Below, one piece after another: positions 49,460 through 57,939 of a stretch of DNA of 64,000 nt; within the stretch, counting starts at the first letter, position 1; each line of letters begins with the position of its first letter. The stretch comes from Aldehydirespirator sp965116665 (GTDB taxonomy: Bacteria; Actinomycetota; Acidimicrobiia; Acidimicrobiales; Aldehydirespiratoraceae): assembly GCA_965116665.1 (NCBI GenBank), contig OZ220709.1:3658001-3722000 (forward strand). Reading direction: 5' to 3'. Position numbers and translations under genes: made by a program. Under the pieces are notes generated by a model that worked only from the letters and a program-made list of their open reading frames with translations, had not been told where the DNA came from and searched no databases.

Positions 49460-50397
49460 AGAAGAGCGTGAAGATCGTCATCGGCGTGACCGTCGCCGTG
49501 GTCGTGCTAGCGGTGGCGGCAGTGGCGCTGTACGTCCTGACCCGGGGCGATGCCCCCGAGGCGGTCGATCTGGAGACCACGGTGGCACGGCTCGAAGCAG
49601 CCGAGGCCGGCGACGACCGCGCCAGCGAACCGTCGGCCGATGCAACCACCGACAACAGCACATACACGCCGGCAGGCGACGCAGCCAGCGGCGACGGCGA
49701 GGATACTGGTACCACATCCAGCGCCGACGAGACCGCTAGCGACGACGGCGCGGCCGATGACGAGGCCGCGGACGTGAGTGCCAGCACAGACGCCGGCAGC
49801 GAGACGGCAACGGCGGGCCAGACGGTTGACGCCGGCGCGGGACTTACCGGAGTCTGGACCGTGGAGGTGGCGGAGGATCCCGGCGATCTGCAGGGCGAGC
49901 CGGCGGTGAGCTTCGCCGGCTTCAGGGTGGACGAGGTGTTGAACAACATCGGCGACTTCACCGCGGTGGGCCGCACCGCGATGGTCTCGGGCTCGATCGA
50001 GCTGAGCGACACCGCGCTGGTGGCCGCAACCATCGAGGTTCAGATGGCCACGCTACGCACCGACAACAGCTTCCGCGACGGCAGGATCTACCAGGCGCTC
50101 AACACCAGCGAGTTCCCCCTGGCCGCTTTCGTCCTGGCCGAACCGGTGGAGTTGCCGGCGGGGATGGTCGACGGCGAGGCGTTCTCGGGATCGGCCGTAG
50201 GGGATCTCACCGTCAAGGGCGTCACCAACCGGGTCGCGTTCGATCTGCAGGCCCAGCTGGTGGACGACCGGATCGTGGCCGTCGGGTCCAGCGCGGTCGT
50301 CTTCAGCGACTTTGGCGTGACCGCCCCAACCGCTCCCATCGTGGTCTCGGTCGAGGACAACGGCATCATGGAGTTCCAGCTGCTCTTCACCCGCTGA
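49456..50397 (+). CDS. Membrane-anchored YceI-domain protein
   Basis: 313 residues. One N-terminal membrane segment (VKIVIGVTVAVVVLAVAAVA, residues about 5-27), then an acidic, Ser/Thr/Asp-rich low-complexity linker (about 35-130). A C-terminal YceI-type beta-barrel (about 135-313) has GFRVDEVLNNIGDFTAVGRT, TNSFRDGRIYQALNTSEFPL-like core and DLTVKGVTNRVAFDL. YceI domains bind isoprenoids or other lipids outside the membrane. ATG 49456 overlaps the hemL stop, so it is co-translated with the heme genes; a link to heme or quinone handling is possible but unproven. Confidence 0.85.
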   Translation: MKKSVKIVIGVTVAVVVLAVAAVALYVLTRGDAPEAVDLETTVARLEAAEAGDDRASEPSADATTDNSTYTPAGDAASGDGEDTGTTSSADETASDDGAADDEAADVSASTDAGSETATAGQTVDAGAGLTGVWTVEVAEDPGDLQGEPAVSFAGFRVDEVLNNIGDFTAVGRTAMVSGSIELSDTALVAATIEVQMATLRTDNSFRDGRIYQALNTSEFPLAAFVLAEPVELPAGMVDGEAFSGSAVGDLTVKGVTNRVAFDLQAQLVDDRIVAVGSSAVVFSDFGVTAPTAPIVVSVEDNGIMEFQLLFTR

Positions 50398-50419
50398 CGG
50401 CGGAGGTCGGCCGCGGCAC

Positions 50420-50554
50420 TCAGCGGGCGGGCGGGGCGTAGATGAGCCCGCCGTCGCGCCAGCTGGCTTTGAGAGAGCCCTCCCTTGCCAACCCGACCGG
50501 AACAAGGTGGCGTCCGAAGATCTCGTCGTAGTTCCCAAGCGGAGCGACCGACCC
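50420..50554 (-). pseudogene. C-terminal remnant of an AapJ-like amino-acid binding protein
   Basis: 44 codons ending at TGA 50420-50422 read GSVAPLGNYDEIFGRHLVPV, GLAREGSLKASWRDGGLIYA, PPAR. GNYxEIF...LARxxNxLWxDGGLxYxPP is the usual end of general L-amino-acid binding proteins of the AapJ type. The rest of that gene is missing; the HNH gene's stop codon abuts it and is in the same frame. It is probably the 3' end of a gene truncated when the HNH gene arrived. Confidence 0.6.
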
Positions 50555-51805
50555 TCAGGTCCTCAGGACCGGGTTGCGCTGTGGTCGGGCTCGAGTATCA
50601 GGCCGAGAGTAGCTGTCGTGCCCGTTCGGGCGGTTGGCGACAGGCCGGAATCGGGGTTGTGTCGGCGGACGCGAGGGCGGCCGGAGTCGCAGCCGGCCGT
50701 CGACGGAGCAAAGTTGCCAGCCGTCGTCATGGACGAGGTGGTGGCAGGCCTCGCACAGCAGGCACAGGTTGTCGATGTCGGTGGGACCGCCGCGGGCGAA
50801 CCACTCGATGTGGTGAGGTTCGCCCCCTTCGGCGGGGGCCGCGCAGTTGACGCAGCCGCCGTCTCGGGCGGCCAACACGACTCGCTGGCCGCCGCTGGCG
50901 TGCCGTTCCGCCCGGCCCAACCACAGCGGGTCGCCCTCGGCGCTGAAGATGGCTGGCAGGATCTTGGCGTCGGCGGCCAGCTTGGCGATCTGATCGGCGG
51001 CGACGGGAAGGCCGTCGTCATAGCGAAGGTTGCGCAGTTGGCGAGCAACCGTGTCGTAGTCGGCGATCACCAACAACGTGGTGTTGGGACGGCGGTGGGC
51101 CCCCTCTCCGGTGATCAGGTTGGCTAGCGCATCGGCGCGGCGCTGCTGTGAAGTGAGCCCCTGAATGGGGGCCGAACCAAAGACCGTCGTGCCGTTGCGG
51201 TAGGTGCGCACCATGGCGTTGAACGCCAGACTGACGCGCTTGCCGTTGTCGGCGTCGAAGTAGGCCGAGAGCCGCCAAGACCCGTCCGGGTCCTGGACCA
51301 TCGACGCCCACCGGTTCTCGTACTGGCGATTGCGCTCCTCCGATGACGTGCCGGGCTTCATGTACTGGCGGGTCATGCGGGCGAACATGTCCACCGGGTA
51401 GCCGCGGGCCATCTCCAGCAGCGCCGGTTCGTCGGCGTGGTCGGGGTCCGCTCCCACCCGAGCGATGACCCGGGCGTGGCCGGCGGTGATCTCGCCGGCA
51501 CGCCAAGCCCGCAGCGTCGACGGGAACTCCGCCAACGATGCGGCCAGCGCGGTGTCCGCAGTGGCCTGGCGAGACGACACATGCAGCCGCTCGCGCATCA
51601 TCGCAGCCGTGGCCCGCCCGCCCGAGCGCCGCTGCATCTCCGCAGCGGTCTCCGCCAGCATCGCGTCCACCCGCGACCGCTCCCGGCCCAGCAACGTCAT
51701 CCGCTCCACCAACTCACCATCGCTGAGCGCCGCGACCTCCACATCGCCAACACACGCCACACATCCGGCACCCGTGACCTCGGCTGATTCGATCCCCGAT
51801 TCCAT
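50555..51805 (-). CDS. DUF222 / HNH endonuclease domain protein (13E12 type)
   Basis: 416 residues from ATG 51805 (TAGTGT ends 7 nt upstream, so leaderless); a longer frame to 51880 exists. The N-terminal DUF222 helical region (about 25-250) includes ARVIARVGADPDHADEPALL and ENRWASMVQDPDGSWRLSAY. The C-terminal HNH nuclease has CVNCAAPAEGGEPHHIEWFA, then RGGPTDIDNLCLLCEACHHL, with CxxC zinc pairs and the HH/N/H catalytic set near 330-375. Such proteins are multicopy and mobile in actinobacteria. It abuts a truncated binding-protein gene. Confidence 0.9.
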   Translation of the reverse strand: MESGIESAEVTGAGCVACVGDVEVAALSDGELVERMTLLGRERSRVDAMLAETAAEMQRRSGGRATAAMMRERLHVSSRQATADTALAASLAEFPSTLRAWRAGEITAGHARVIARVGADPDHADEPALLEMARGYPVDMFARMTRQYMKPGTSSEERNRQYENRWASMVQDPDGSWRLSAYFDADNGKRVSLAFNAMVRTYRNGTTVFGSAPIQGLTSQQRRADALANLITGEGAHRRPNTTLLVIADYDTVARQLRNLRYDDGLPVAADQIAKLAADAKILPAIFSAEGDPLWLGRAERHASGGQRVVLAARDGGCVNCAAPAEGGEPHHIEWFARGGPTDIDNLCLLCEACHHLVHDDGWQLCSVDGRLRLRPPSRPPTQPRFRPVANRPNGHDSYSRPDTRARPQRNPVLRT

Positions 51806-51932
51806 GCCAGTCACACTAGACAGGGGGTATGACAGAACTCTATGAATCATAATGAAATATCCCACCGCCGCAAGAACCACGATTGCTAAGTTATGAGCAT
51901 GTTGTCGTCAGTCTTAGCGGTACAACACCGCC

Positions 51933-52091
51933 ATGGTCAAGGGACTTCGAGCCGTAACCGACCTCCGCGGACTGGTCCGCCGCATCCTCGTCTACCGCGG
52001 CCGGCGCGGCTTCACGACCGAGGACGGCATCGACGTATGGCCGCTCGACAGCCTGCACCAGTCCCTGCAGGCCGACCAGCTCTGGCCCTAA
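51933..52091 (+). pseudogene. C-terminal remnant of a DUF4143 (AAA-type) ATPase
   Basis: 52 codons from ATG 51933: MVKGLRAVTDLRGLVRRILV, YRGRRGFTTEDGIDVWPLDS, LHQSLQADQLWP. The RILVYRGRRGFxTEDGIxVWP pattern is the end of DUF4143-type ATP-binding proteins. The upstream ATPase portion is absent. Its stop codon TAA (52089-52091) uses the first base of the IS inverted repeat, so the frame ends exactly at the insertion. Confidence 0.55.
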
Positions 52092-53723
52092 GCCTGGATC
52101 CACCGGTGCGGTGAGGCTTGCGGGGTTGGCGCGTCCACCGGAAGGGCCTCCTGACGTGGGAGAATGCTGTTTGAGATAACGGTCATTCTCGGCCACGTGA
52201 GGATGCACTTCCTGTGGGGAGCATAGCTGGTGGGATCGACGGGCTGGAGGCGAGGTTCGACGACGGGTCCTTGGTGGCTGACGGGGGTCTGTTGTTGGCG
52301 GGCACGGTGATGGCGAGGCTGGGTCTGGAGGCGCTCATCGATGAAGCGGTGCGCCCGCCCGGCGCGGGCCGCGGGTCCGGCGCCAAGGTGCTGTCGTTGG
52401 TGGCGTCGATGCTTGTGGGCGGGTCCTTCATCGCCGACGCGGAGCGGCTGAGGGCCGGCTGCGCGGGGTCGGTGCTGGGGTTCGCGCCGTTGGCGCCGTC
52501 GACTCTGGGGACCTTTGTGCGGTCCTTCACCTTCGGGCATCTGCGCCAACTCGACCGAGCGCAGGAGTTGGCCCTTGGTCGGGCGTGGTCTTTGGGCGCG
52601 GCGCCCCAGAGGGCCGAGATAACCGTGGATCTGGACTCCACGGTGTGCGAGGTCTTCGGCAAGTCCAAGCAGGGCGCCGCCTATGGCCACACCAAGGTTC
52701 TGGGCTATCACCCGCTGTTGGCGGTGCGCGACGACACCGGCGAGCTCGTGCACTCCCGGATGCGGTCGGGCAGCTCCCAGCGCGGCCACCTGCGATTCGT
52801 GTCCGAGACCCTGGCTCGGCTGCGTCGCCTGGCGCCGCAGGCCGCGGTGACCGTGCGCGCCGACGCCGGGTTCTTCTCCTATGACATGTCCTAAGACATG
52901 TTGGACCTCATCTGCGCCCGCGGCGCCCGCTACTCGATCACCGTGGCACAAAACCCCAAGGTCAAAACAGCCATAGCCGCCATCGACGAAGGCGCCTGGG
53001 CGCCGATCCCCTACACCCGCGGCGGCACAGCCCAGGTCGCCGAGACAACCATAGACACCGGCCGCCGCGACCCCAACGGCCCCCGCCGGCTGCGGCTGAT
53101 CGTTCGCCGCACCCGCCTCGAAGGCCCCCAAAGCGAGCTGTGGCCCAACTGGCGCCACCACTGCCTCGTCACCAGCCGCAGCGATCTCGACACCGCCGGC
53201 GCCGACGCCTACCACCGGGCCCACGCCCGAGTCGAGCTCGCCATCCGAGACCTCAAAGACACCGGCCTGCGCCACTGCCCCTCGGGCAAGTTCTTCGCCA
53301 ACGGCGCCCACCTCGCCTGCGCCGCCCTCGCCCACAACATCGTGCGCTGGACAGCCCGCCTCGGCCGCACCCAGCACCCCGGGCGGCTCACCATCGCCAA
53401 CACCATGCGACAGCGGCTCCTCACAATGCCCGCCCGCCTCGTCAACCACAGCCACCGACACATCCTGCGCCTGCCCCGACACTGGCCTTGGGCGCGCACC
53501 TACACCCAAGCACTGCAACACCTCCGCAACCTGCCCCTGCTCATCTGACCCCCAGCCCCGGGACTCGGCGCCCCCCAAGCACACACCCCAGCGCCACCAA
53601 CCCGCCACAACCCAACACCCAGCCCAGCACGCCCAAACACCACCCCGCGCCGGACCCTGACCCAAACACCAACCCCCAACAACCACACACCATCAACAAA
53701 CAGCCCACCGGTGGATCCAGGCT
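52091..53723 (+). mobile_element. IS1380-like insertion sequence, copy 1 (transposase interrupted)
   Basis: 18-bp terminal inverted repeats AGCCTGGATCCACCGGTG (52091-52108) and CACCGGTGGATCCAGGCT (53706-53723) are exact complements. The element is 1,633 bp and carries a transposase on the + strand. Flanks CCCTA / AGGGG look like an extension of the repeats rather than a clean target duplication. The right non-coding end (53549-53705) is strongly C/A-biased. It is a different subtype from copies 2 and 3. Confidence 0.85.
52214..53548 (+). pseudogene. IS1380-like transposase with in-frame stop
   Basis: Two open segments in the same frame (52214-52894 and 52898-53548) make a full-length DDE transposase of about 444 codons. 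The first has EITVDLDSTVCEVFGKSKQG (first Asp) and TVRADAGFFSYDM. The second starts DMLDLICARGARYSI and contains the late RVELAIRDLKDTG region with Glu. They are split by one TAA (52892-52894) inside ACATGTC-CTAA-GACATGT. Removing 12 bp restores SYDMLDL. Confidence 0.8.
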
Positions 53724-53756
53724 AGGGGCGCGGGACGCGCCCTAGGATTGTAGGCA

Positions 53757-54389
53757 GTGAGCATTCATCGACGTCAGGTTGACGGGCGGTGCTTCAATCC
53801 CAATGCGGTCCTGCCCCACGAACTCAGGCTCCTCGACTTTCAGGCGGCCATGCAGGACGTGTACGACTTCTTCTTCGATGTCAACGGGTTCTTGGCCGCC
53901 AAGGGCCTGGGCCGACTTGAAGACACTCTCCGAAAGGCAATCCTCTCGGGGATGCTCTCGGACATGCTGACAGCAAGCATGGCCGCTCACGCTCGCACTC
54001 TTGTCGAGAACCAACACCACAACGGTCATCCCGACCTTGTAGTGAACGGTGTGTACCCAGGTGACGCCGTGAAGGCCGGGACCGAGGGGGTGGAGATCAA
54101 GACGACGCTGAAGAAGGGTGGCGCAGTGGATACTCACGGCGCACGTGACCAGTGGTTCTGCGTATTCGTCTACCAGGTCGACAATCTGACCGAGCCTGCC
54201 GCTGACCGAGATCCGCTGCGCTTCACCGAGGTGTACCTCGCAGAGGTCACGACCGTTGACTTCCGCCGCAACGAGCGAGGCGAGCTGGGTACAAGGACTG
54301 CCACGCTGCACGCCGAAGGAGTCGCGAAACTGCGGCGGAGTTGGGTCTACCTGGACCCTGTCGACAGCTCACCCGAACCCAACTCGTAG
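53757..54389 (+). CDS. Type II restriction endonuclease (PD-(D/E)xK)
   Basis: 210 residues from GTG 53757; TAGGAT at 53743-53748 ends 8 nt upstream, a leaderless arrangement. The catalytic core is GHPDLVVNGVYPGDAVKAGT followed by EGVEIKTTLKKGG (P-D...E-x-K, residues about 90-125). Its 3' end overlaps the convergent methyltransferase gene by 43 bp. The recognition site cannot be read from the sequence. The assignment to a restriction enzyme rests on the motif plus the adjacent methyltransferase. Confidence 0.75.
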   Translation: MSIHRRQVDGRCFNPNAVLPHELRLLDFQAAMQDVYDFFFDVNGFLAAKGLGRLEDTLRKAILSGMLSDMLTASMAAHARTLVENQHHNGHPDLVVNGVYPGDAVKAGTEGVEIKTTLKKGGAVDTHGARDQWFCVFVYQVDNLTEPAADRDPLRFTEVYLAEVTTVDFRRNERGELGTRTATLHAEGVAKLRRSWVYLDPVDSSPEPNS

Positions 54390-55291
54390 TCGCGCAGCTT
54401 AGGAATGGCAGATACCGCAAGCCGGGCATAGGTCGGGTCTCGCTCGACACCCGCGCTGCGATAGCCAACATATTCTGCGGCGGCAAGCGTTGAGCCTGAG
54501 CCTGCGAACGGATCGAGGACGACGCCAGTGCCCAGCGGCAGGATGGCACGAACTACCTGTCGGAGGAACGCCTGAGGCTTGAGGCTGGGATGCGGCGCGA
54601 GTTTCCGCTCTGCTCCACGCGTCGGAGTTGATGCGATCACGTCTGAGAATGGCTTGTCTTCGGAAACGCGCCGCAGGCCACCCGTGCCCCAGATTCGCAG
54701 ATTGTCTTGGACGCGTCCTTCAAGCGGCTTCCGAAACAACAGCCACGGCTCCCACTTGGAGCGCGGCATCACCGTGACGCCCGAGAACTCCTCGTGGGCG
54801 TTCTTGGGACGGTCACCGCCTCGCATCGTCATAACGAGACGCACAATCTCTCCCCGACGCTCAAGACCACCGCTACAGATGGCGTTCGCTACGAGATGCG
54901 AGACCAGTGGGTTGGACGCGACCAAGACATGCGAACCGGGGACCAGCACCGGCATCAGCACCTCGGTCCACGTGCGAAGGAAGGAGCACAAGCCGTCGAG
55001 ATCTTCGGCGGTGAGCGTAGTGAACCTGGGCAGCGGGGATCGTTGATGGCCATCGAACGCCGGAGGGAGTCGCCACACGCCTCCTTGGCCCATGCGGAGC
55101 TTGCGTTGCTGTTGTGGGGTGTACTCGACCATCCCATAGGGAGGATCGGTCACAACCCCGTGGAAGGTATGGGGCGGCTGCGCAGCCAGCCATTCCAAGC
55201 AGTCACCGACATACAACGAAGCGCCGCCCACCGTGGCAAATGGTGACCAGACCTCAGCGAATGCGGACTCAGCCGAGCCGATAGACGCCAC
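54347..55291 (-). CDS. Type II DNA methyltransferase (N4/N6, beta-class order)
   Basis: 314 residues from GTG 55291; a longer frame to ATG 55396 would overlap the upstream gene by 128 bp and adds a Ser/Thr/Arg-rich tail, so the shorter form is preferred. Motif IV TDPPYGMVEY comes early and motif I LDPFAGSGSTLAAAEYVG late, with a target-recognition region between (beta order). HPSLKPQAFLRQVV precedes motif I. DPPY implies adenine-N6 or cytosine-N4 methylation. Convergent partner of the restriction gene. Confidence 0.85.
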   Translation of the reverse strand: MASIGSAESAFAEVWSPFATVGGASLYVGDCLEWLAAQPPHTFHGVVTDPPYGMVEYTPQQQRKLRMGQGGVWRLPPAFDGHQRSPLPRFTTLTAEDLDGLCSFLRTWTEVLMPVLVPGSHVLVASNPLVSHLVANAICSGGLERRGEIVRLVMTMRGGDRPKNAHEEFSGVTVMPRSKWEPWLLFRKPLEGRVQDNLRIWGTGGLRRVSEDKPFSDVIASTPTRGAERKLAPHPSLKPQAFLRQVVRAILPLGTGVVLDPFAGSGSTLAAAEYVGYRSAGVERDPTYARLAVSAIPKLRDYELGSGELSTGSR

Positions 55292-55505
55292 GGCGCACTC
55301 TCTGGAACTGGCCGCCCCGACCTGCGTTGAGGTTGAGGTAGCTGCGGACCGACGACGCTGCGACGGGGCTTCCCAGTCGAGCCTCAACTGACTCATGGAT
55401 CTCCTTCAACTTCAGAGGTCTGCCCGCGTTCGCGAGTACCTGCTCGATGGCGTCGCGGATTTCGCCGGGCCTACGGCGGCCAAGACTCTGAGATGAAGGG
55501 ACCAT
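55269..55505 (-). CDS. Winged-helix (HARE-HTH-like) controller upstream of the methyltransferase
   Basis: 78 residues from ATG 55505 (alternative ATG 55517). RRRPGEIRDAIEQVLANAGR, LKEIHESVEARLGSPVAASS, then VRSYLNLNAG...FQRVRRGVYRL is a small winged helix of the HARE-HTH type found in restriction systems. Its end overlaps the methyltransferase start by 23 bp. A perfect 14-bp palindrome touches its -10 box, so it probably autoregulates and times the methyltransferase, as C proteins do. It is not a classical C-protein fold. Confidence 0.65.
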   Translation of the reverse strand: MVPSSQSLGRRRPGEIRDAIEQVLANAGRPLKLKEIHESVEARLGSPVAASSVRSYLNLNAGRGGQFQRVRRGVYRLG

Positions 55506-55513
55506 CGCTCCGT

Positions 55514-55533
55514 ACATTAGACGTCTAGACGTC
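55514..55533 (-). promoter_or_regulatory. Operator palindrome and -10 box of the controller/methyltransferase operon
   Basis: GACGTCTAGACGTC (55520-55533) is a perfect 14-bp palindrome, itself two GACGTC sites separated by TA. The -10 candidate TAATGT (55514-55519) follows directly on the minus strand, 8 nt before ATG 55505. A protein bound here would cover the promoter. Confidence 0.7.
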
Positions 55534-55736
55534 GCTATGCGCGGATCCCAGAGTGACGCCGACACTAGCGACACCCACCGACATAGCTTCCCGGACCGCC
55601 GTGGGACCCCTTGGTCCCCGACCGGGCGATGCCGAGAGTCTGGACCTGTGGCACCTCGTACCGTCAGCACGCCAGGCCACAAATCGGCGATGTGAAGCCG
55701 AGGGGTGTCATACCCCCGACATAGCGTGATTGGGGA

Positions 55737-56012
55737 GTGACACTCGAGAAAGAGAGGCACTACGTGGCCGAAGAGATTCCGTACATGGCATCCGTCACCA
55801 ACATCGACGGCATCATCCAGAAACTGCGGGGAGCCGGTACCCCTCCGCGGTTCAGCCACGAGTTCTTGAGTTCGACACTTGGGTTCCGCAGTTCCAACGA
55901 CCGCGGCTTCGTCAAGGTGCTGCGGGCTTTAGGCATGGTGACCGCGGACGGGACGCCCCCACGTCGCTGTGTACACCGCTATCTTTCGCGCTCTTCGGGA
56001 GGAACTTCTTGA
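55737..56012 (+). CDS. DUF5343-domain protein, truncated before an IS1380 copy
   Basis: 91 codons from GTG 55737. Residues about 18-75 (VTNIDGIIQKLRGAGTPPRF, HEFLSSTLGFRSSNDRGFVK, VLRALGMVTADGTP) match DUF5343, a domain found in many uncharacterised and defence-associated proteins. After DGTP the frame degenerates (a C5 run at about 55962) and stops 1 bp before the CTAG target site of IS copy 2. The full domain is about twice as long, so this is a 5' fragment, probably frameshifted and cut by the insertion. Confidence 0.6.
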   Translation: MTLEKERHYVAEEIPYMASVTNIDGIIQKLRGAGTPPRFSHEFLSSTLGFRSSNDRGFVKVLRALGMVTADGTPPRRCVHRYLSRSSGGTS

Positions 56013-56016
56013 CTAG

Positions 56017-57711
56017 CCCTGATCGTTCATGAGGAGTGAGGTCGGGTTGGGTCCGCGTCCGCGGAAAAGCCCCTCCGATGTGGGATGATGCGTGTTATCG
56101 ACCACGTATCTGACCCGCAGGAAGGGGCATCTCCGAGATGGACTGTAGCAGTGTTTGTGATGTGAGGGTGACAGGCGGCGGCGGGCAGGTGGCGGCGCAT
56201 TCGGGTTTGTTCGTTCTGGGGCGTTTCGCTGATGGTTTGGGGTTGGGGGAGGCGCTGTCGGCGGCGGTGCCGGCGAGGGGTGAGCGGGCGCCGTCTCATG
56301 ATCGGGGCAGGGTGTTGGTGCATGCGTTGTTGATGCTGGCCGGCGGCGGGGAGGCGTGCAGCGACATTGAGCATCTGCGGGCCCAGCCGGTGCTGTTCGG
56401 GCAGGTGGCGTCGGACTCGACGCTGTATCGCACGCTGCGGGGCCTGGGCCCTGATGTGGTCAGAGAGCTGTGGGGGGCGGTGGCCGGTGTGCGCGCCGGG
56501 GTGTGGGAGCGCCGCGGCGATGTGTCGGGGTCCGCTGCGGTGGTGCTGGACATCGACTCGACGCTGGTGGAGGTGCACTCTGAGAACAAGCAGAACACGG
56601 CGGCGCACTTCAAAGGAGGGTTCGGGTTCCATCCGATGCTGTGCGCCACCGAAGACGGCGAACCGCTGTCGATCATGCTGCGCCCCGGCAACGCCGCGGC
56701 CAACAGCATCTGTGACCACATAGAGGTGCTCGACGCGGCCATAGCGCAGCTGCCCGCCGCGGCCGCGGCGGGCCACCGCGAAGGCGACGAAGCGGCGCAG
56801 GCGTCTCGGCAGGTGCAGTTGCGCGTCGACGCTGCGGGCTGCTCTGCGCGCATCGCTGAGGCCTGCCGGGCCCGCAACGTGGTGTTCTTCATGACAGCGC
56901 GCTCAAACGACGAGGTCACCGCGGCCATAGACCACAGCCGCTTCGACAACGAGGCGTGGCAGCCCGTGCTCAGAGCCGACGGCGAGCCCGCCGAACGCGC
57001 CCAGGTCGCCGACCTCACCGAGTCCGTCGACCTCGCCGGCTGGCCCGACCGCACCCGCTTCATCGTGCGCCGCGAGCCCCGTCACCCCGGCGCGCAGCGC
57101 ACCCTGTTCGACTCCGAGATGTGGCGATACCGCGGGTTCTACACAGACGCAGACGGCGACCCCGCCGAATTGGACGCCCACATGCGGGCCCACGCCCGCA
57201 TCGAAGACACCATCGCCCGGCTCAAGGACTCAGGCCTGGCCCGCATGCCCTTCAGCGACTTCGACGCCAACGCCGCCTGGGCCGCCCTCGTCGCGCTCAG
57301 CCACACCCTGGTGAGATGGTTCCAACAACTCCGCCTCGCCGGCCCCCTCGCCAAAGCCGCCCCCAAACGCCTCAGATGGCAACTATGGCACGCCCCCGCG
57401 AGGCTCGTGCGCTCAGCCCGCAGATGGACCCTGAGACTGCCCGACTGGTGGCCCGCCACACCACAACTGCTGCACGCCTGCGGCTCCGGCGCCCCATAGA
57501 CGACCCCGGCCCTGCACCCGGCCCCCGAGCCGCCGACCGACCCGGCCCCCGCGCGCCCCGACACCGGACACACACGCCCACAACCAGCCGTCCACCCCTC
57601 ACCGCACCCGCCGACGATCCCAACACCACCCCACCCCGCGAACCCCACCACCAAAATCACACAAAAACACAAACACCCGACCCACTCACGAATTCTCGTG
57701 AACGATCAGGG
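56017..57711 (+). mobile_element. IS1380-family insertion sequence, copy 2
   Basis: 1,695 bp with ends CCCTGATCGTTCA and its complement, flanked by the 4-bp target duplication CTAG (56013-56016 and 57712-57715). The transposase is on the + strand. The right end matches the left end of copy 3, showing that the two copies lie in opposite orientation. Confidence 0.9.
56138..57499 (+). CDS. IS1380-family transposase (copy 2)
   Basis: 453 residues, a full-length DDE transposase: VVLDIDSTLVEVHSENKQNT carries the first Asp, LRVDAAGCSARIAEACRARN the second, and HARIEDTIARLKDSGLARMP the Glu region. It is intact. It differs from copy 3 by 5 of the first 60 residues, so the two are diverged isoforms and not fresh duplicates. 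Confidence 0.9.
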   Translation: MDCSSVCDVRVTGGGGQVAAHSGLFVLGRFADGLGLGEALSAAVPARGERAPSHDRGRVLVHALLMLAGGGEACSDIEHLRAQPVLFGQVASDSTLYRTLRGLGPDVVRELWGAVAGVRAGVWERRGDVSGSAAVVLDIDSTLVEVHSENKQNTAAHFKGGFGFHPMLCATEDGEPLSIMLRPGNAAANSICDHIEVLDAAIAQLPAAAAAGHREGDEAAQASRQVQLRVDAAGCSARIAEACRARNVVFFMTARSNDEVTAAIDHSRFDNEAWQPVLRADGEPAERAQVADLTESVDLAGWPDRTRFIVRREPRHPGAQRTLFDSEMWRYRGFYTDADGDPAELDAHMRAHARIEDTIARLKDSGLARMPFSDFDANAAWAALVALSHTLVRWFQQLRLAGPLAKAAPKRLRWQLWHAPARLVRSARRWTLRLPDWWPATPQLLHACGSGAP

Positions 57712-57713
57712 CT

Positions 57714-57939
57714 AGTCTTTCGGCAGTCCGCAACTGGATGTTCAAGAGCCTCGCTGCAGAGAATCTTCTCAATCGCCTCGAGAATGACGGCATCGCTGTT
57801 CGTGCGGCGATCGATCCAGGCGCTGTACAGCGCGTTATGCCGCTTGAGGACTTCTCGCAGGAGGTCCGGCGATCTGCCATTCGAGCCCTTCCGGCGTATC
57901 TCGCCTTCTTTTGTTTGGAGAATGCCATTCGCGAACTAG
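57714..57939 (+). pseudogene. HEPN-type gene fragment between two IS1380 copies
   Basis: The open frame (SLSAVRNWMFKSLAAENLLN, RLENDGIAVRAAIDPGAVQR, RRSAIRALPAYLAFFCLENA, IREL) ends at CTAG 57936-57939. Joining it to 59631 with one CTAG copy restores AIREL-VVERLREN without a frame change. It is therefore the middle of the gene whose C-terminus is at 59627-59980. The beginning is lost or lies left of copy 2. Confidence 0.7.

Noticed and set aside
46376..50457. An identical 18-bp string GATGAGCCCGCCGTCGCG at 46376 and 50440
   Set aside because: One is the hemD start and the other lies in a binding-protein remnant. In GC-rich DNA of this length, one such match is not surprising.
53549..53705. 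Coding sequence in the C/A-rich tail of IS copy 1
   Set aside because: Strong base bias with no motif; it is part of the IS non-coding end.
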